From positions 760,001 to 824,000 of the forward strand of contig NZ_CP058908.1 in assembly GCF_021432765.1 (NCBI RefSeq): a stretch of DNA of 64,000 nucleotides, read 5' to 3'. The notes under the pieces are model-generated. The model saw only the letters and a program-made list of their open reading frames with translations, was not told the origin of the DNA and searched no databases. Below, piece after piece: positions 62,927 through 64,000 of the stretch. The stretch's first letter is position 1. Each line of letters opens with the position of its first letter. The translations under genes and the position numbers were made by a program. The DNA comes from Pseudomonas phenolilytica (GTDB lineage: Bacteria > Pseudomonadota > Gammaproteobacteria > Pseudomonadales > Pseudomonadaceae).

Positions 62927-64000
62927 CAGTGTCCCTCCTCGAACAGCCGGTCCAGCGCATCGAGCAACGCATCGTCGGGACGGGCGAAATACACCCCGGC
63001 CGCGGGCATGCCGCGCAGGAACAGATAGAAGGCGCCGCCCAGCTGCTCGTCGCGGAAATCCGCCAGGCGCTGGCGCAGGAAACGCCGCAGCGCCACCAGG
63101 TAGATCAGGTATTGCAGGTAGTAGTGTTCGCCGGCGAGCGCCTGCAACAGCCGCTCGCCGCCGTAGTAGCTGGCGTCCGGGCCGAGCCAGTTGGACTTGT
63201 AGTCGGCGATGTACCAGCGCCCGTCATGCTCGAAGGTGAGGTCGATGAAACCCTTGAGAAAGCCGCGCAGGGTGTCGAACTCCAGCCGCGCCGCCGCCTC
63301 GCGCAGCGGCGCCGGCAGCCCGCTGGCCGGATCGGCGAGCAGCGCGCGCAGGCGCGTGACGTCGAGCTGGCGCACCGGGAAGGTGAAACCCAGCTCCGGC
63401 AGGCGACGGGCGGCGTGCAGGCCGGCCAGCGTCAAGCCGGCGCCGTCGAGATCGGTGGTCAGCACCTGTTGCAGCTGGGCGATGGCGATGTCGCGCCATT
63501 CCAGCGGCAGGCCGAAGGCCTGTAGCGCCGGCTCGACCCGCTCGGCCAGCGCGCCCCGGCCACGCGCCCAGTCTTCAAGGATCGCGTGCAAGCAGGTACC
63601 GGCACGCGCGCCACGCGGGAAGGCGAAGAAACCGCTGCCCGGCTCGGCCGCGTCCGGCATGACCAGCGCGTCGCGGTCCGGGGCCTCCATATGCAGGCCG
63701 GCGGCCAGCCCGGAAAAGCTGCCGATACGCCAGGCGCTGTGCAGGCTGCGCTCAAGGCGCGCCAGCTGTCGCGGCGCAACGGCGCGCAGGCTGTCGGCGG
63801 TGCTCGCCTCACGGGTTTCCAGCGGCAGGCAGGCGGTGCTGCCGGCGCTCGCCTGCGTCAGCCGTTCGACCTCGCCGCGCAGGCCGGCGCCGTCCAGCGC
63901 AGCCAGATGGTTACCGAGTTCGCCGAGCGCATCCGCGCCGGCCAGCTCGCGGCCGTGTAGCAGCCAGGCCAGGGCACTGCTATGCAGACCTTCATCGGGC
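62926..64000 (-). CDS. recB: Exodeoxyribonuclease V beta subunit RecB, C-terminal part (5' end outside the window)
   Basis: The open frame runs uninterrupted to the edge, giving about 358 residues of the C-terminus of RecB, a protein of around 1200 residues. It includes the nuclease domain: CLHAILEDW-type helix in GTCLHAILEDWARG, then FLKGFIDLTFEHDGRWYIADYKSNWLG. The Asp and DYK triad of the RecB-family nuclease is present. QYLIYLVALRRFL completes it. recD follows with a one-base overlap. recC would be expected upstream of recB outside the window. Confidence 0.93.
   Translation of the reverse strand, partial: PDEGLHSSALAWLLHGRELAGADALGELGNHLAALDGAGLRGEVERLTQASAGSTACLPLETREASTADSLRAVAPRQLARLERSLHSAWRIGSFSGLAAGLHMEAPDRDALVMPDAAEPGSGFFAFPRGARAGTCLHAILEDWARGRGALAERVEPALQAFGLPLEWRDIAIAQLQQVLTTDLDGAGLTLAGLHAARRLPELGFTFPVRQLDVTRLRALLADPASGLPAPLREAAARLEFDTLRGFLKGFIDLTFEHDGRWYIADYKSNWLGPDASYYGGERLLQALAGEHYYLQYLIYLVALRRFLRQRLADFRDEQLGGAFYLFLRGMPAAGVYFARPDDALLDALDRLFEEGH

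Overview
The window is a contiguous piece of a high-GC gammaproteobacterial chromosome, and its gene families and gene order are those of Pseudomonas sensu lato. The run pckA-hslO-hslR-rimB-rimK-envZ/ompR-tex-thioesterase-gshA-argA-argE-pit-DUF47 is, as I recall it, the order found in P. aeruginosa, with small gaps. The very high GC and the shape of the neighbourhood suggest the P. stutzeri (Stutzerimonas) branch, but I could not test that. I see no insertion sequence, prophage, CRISPR array, rRNA or tRNA gene. This is core chromosome with a few accessory-looking genes.

Layout. 1-8.4 kb: a truncated lipocalin lipoprotein and a small lipoprotein, a DUF924 protein, fbp, a stand-alone glycogen phosphorylase, a YkgJ-type Cys-cluster protein, a hotdog thioesterase, and cysQ-nudE divergent from a YrfG-like nucleotidase. 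8.5-11.8 kb: a soluble hybrid histidine kinase and a glycine-zipper envelope protein. 11.8-17.5 kb: a four-gene beta-oxidation-type operon (hydroxyacyl-CoA dehydrogenase, acyl-CoA dehydrogenase, iron alcohol dehydrogenase, thioesterase) divergent from its LysR regulator. 17.5-21.8 kb: an orphan SdhB paralogue, an unlisted 57-residue membrane peptide, a FIST-domain cytoplasmic chemoreceptor and a nitroreductase. 21.9-37.9 kb: the conserved block named above, covering gluconeogenesis, redox chaperoning, ribosomal S6 glutamylation, an envelope-stress two-component system, glutathione and arginine synthesis, and phosphate uptake. 38-50.5 kb: a second Pit transporter, a CYTH triphosphatase, an orphan PulE/GspE ATPase, a phosphodiesterase, a YitT protein, folA, glpQ, a purine/uracil-type permease, and a DUF2868/DUF3482 membrane-GTPase pair of unknown function. 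50.6-57.7 kb: pstS-pstC-pstA-pstB-phoU with two Pho-box arrays. 57.8-64 kb: a thioesterase, a diguanylate cyclase, an AEC transporter, a small membrane protein, recD, and the 3' part of recB.

Phosphate is the strongest theme. A high-affinity Pst system, two different Pit-family permeases (one with its DUF47 partner), a periplasmic glycerophosphodiesterase and a triphosphatase all lie within 20 kb. Central carbon metabolism (fbp, pckA, glgP) is the second theme.

The features I consider least explained are the DUF2868/DUF3482 pair, the orphan SdhB with its neighbouring micro-protein, the FIST chemoreceptor, and the large inverted repeats inside the pst operon. Coordinates of starts were adjusted to ribosome-binding sites and family N-termini where these could be seen.
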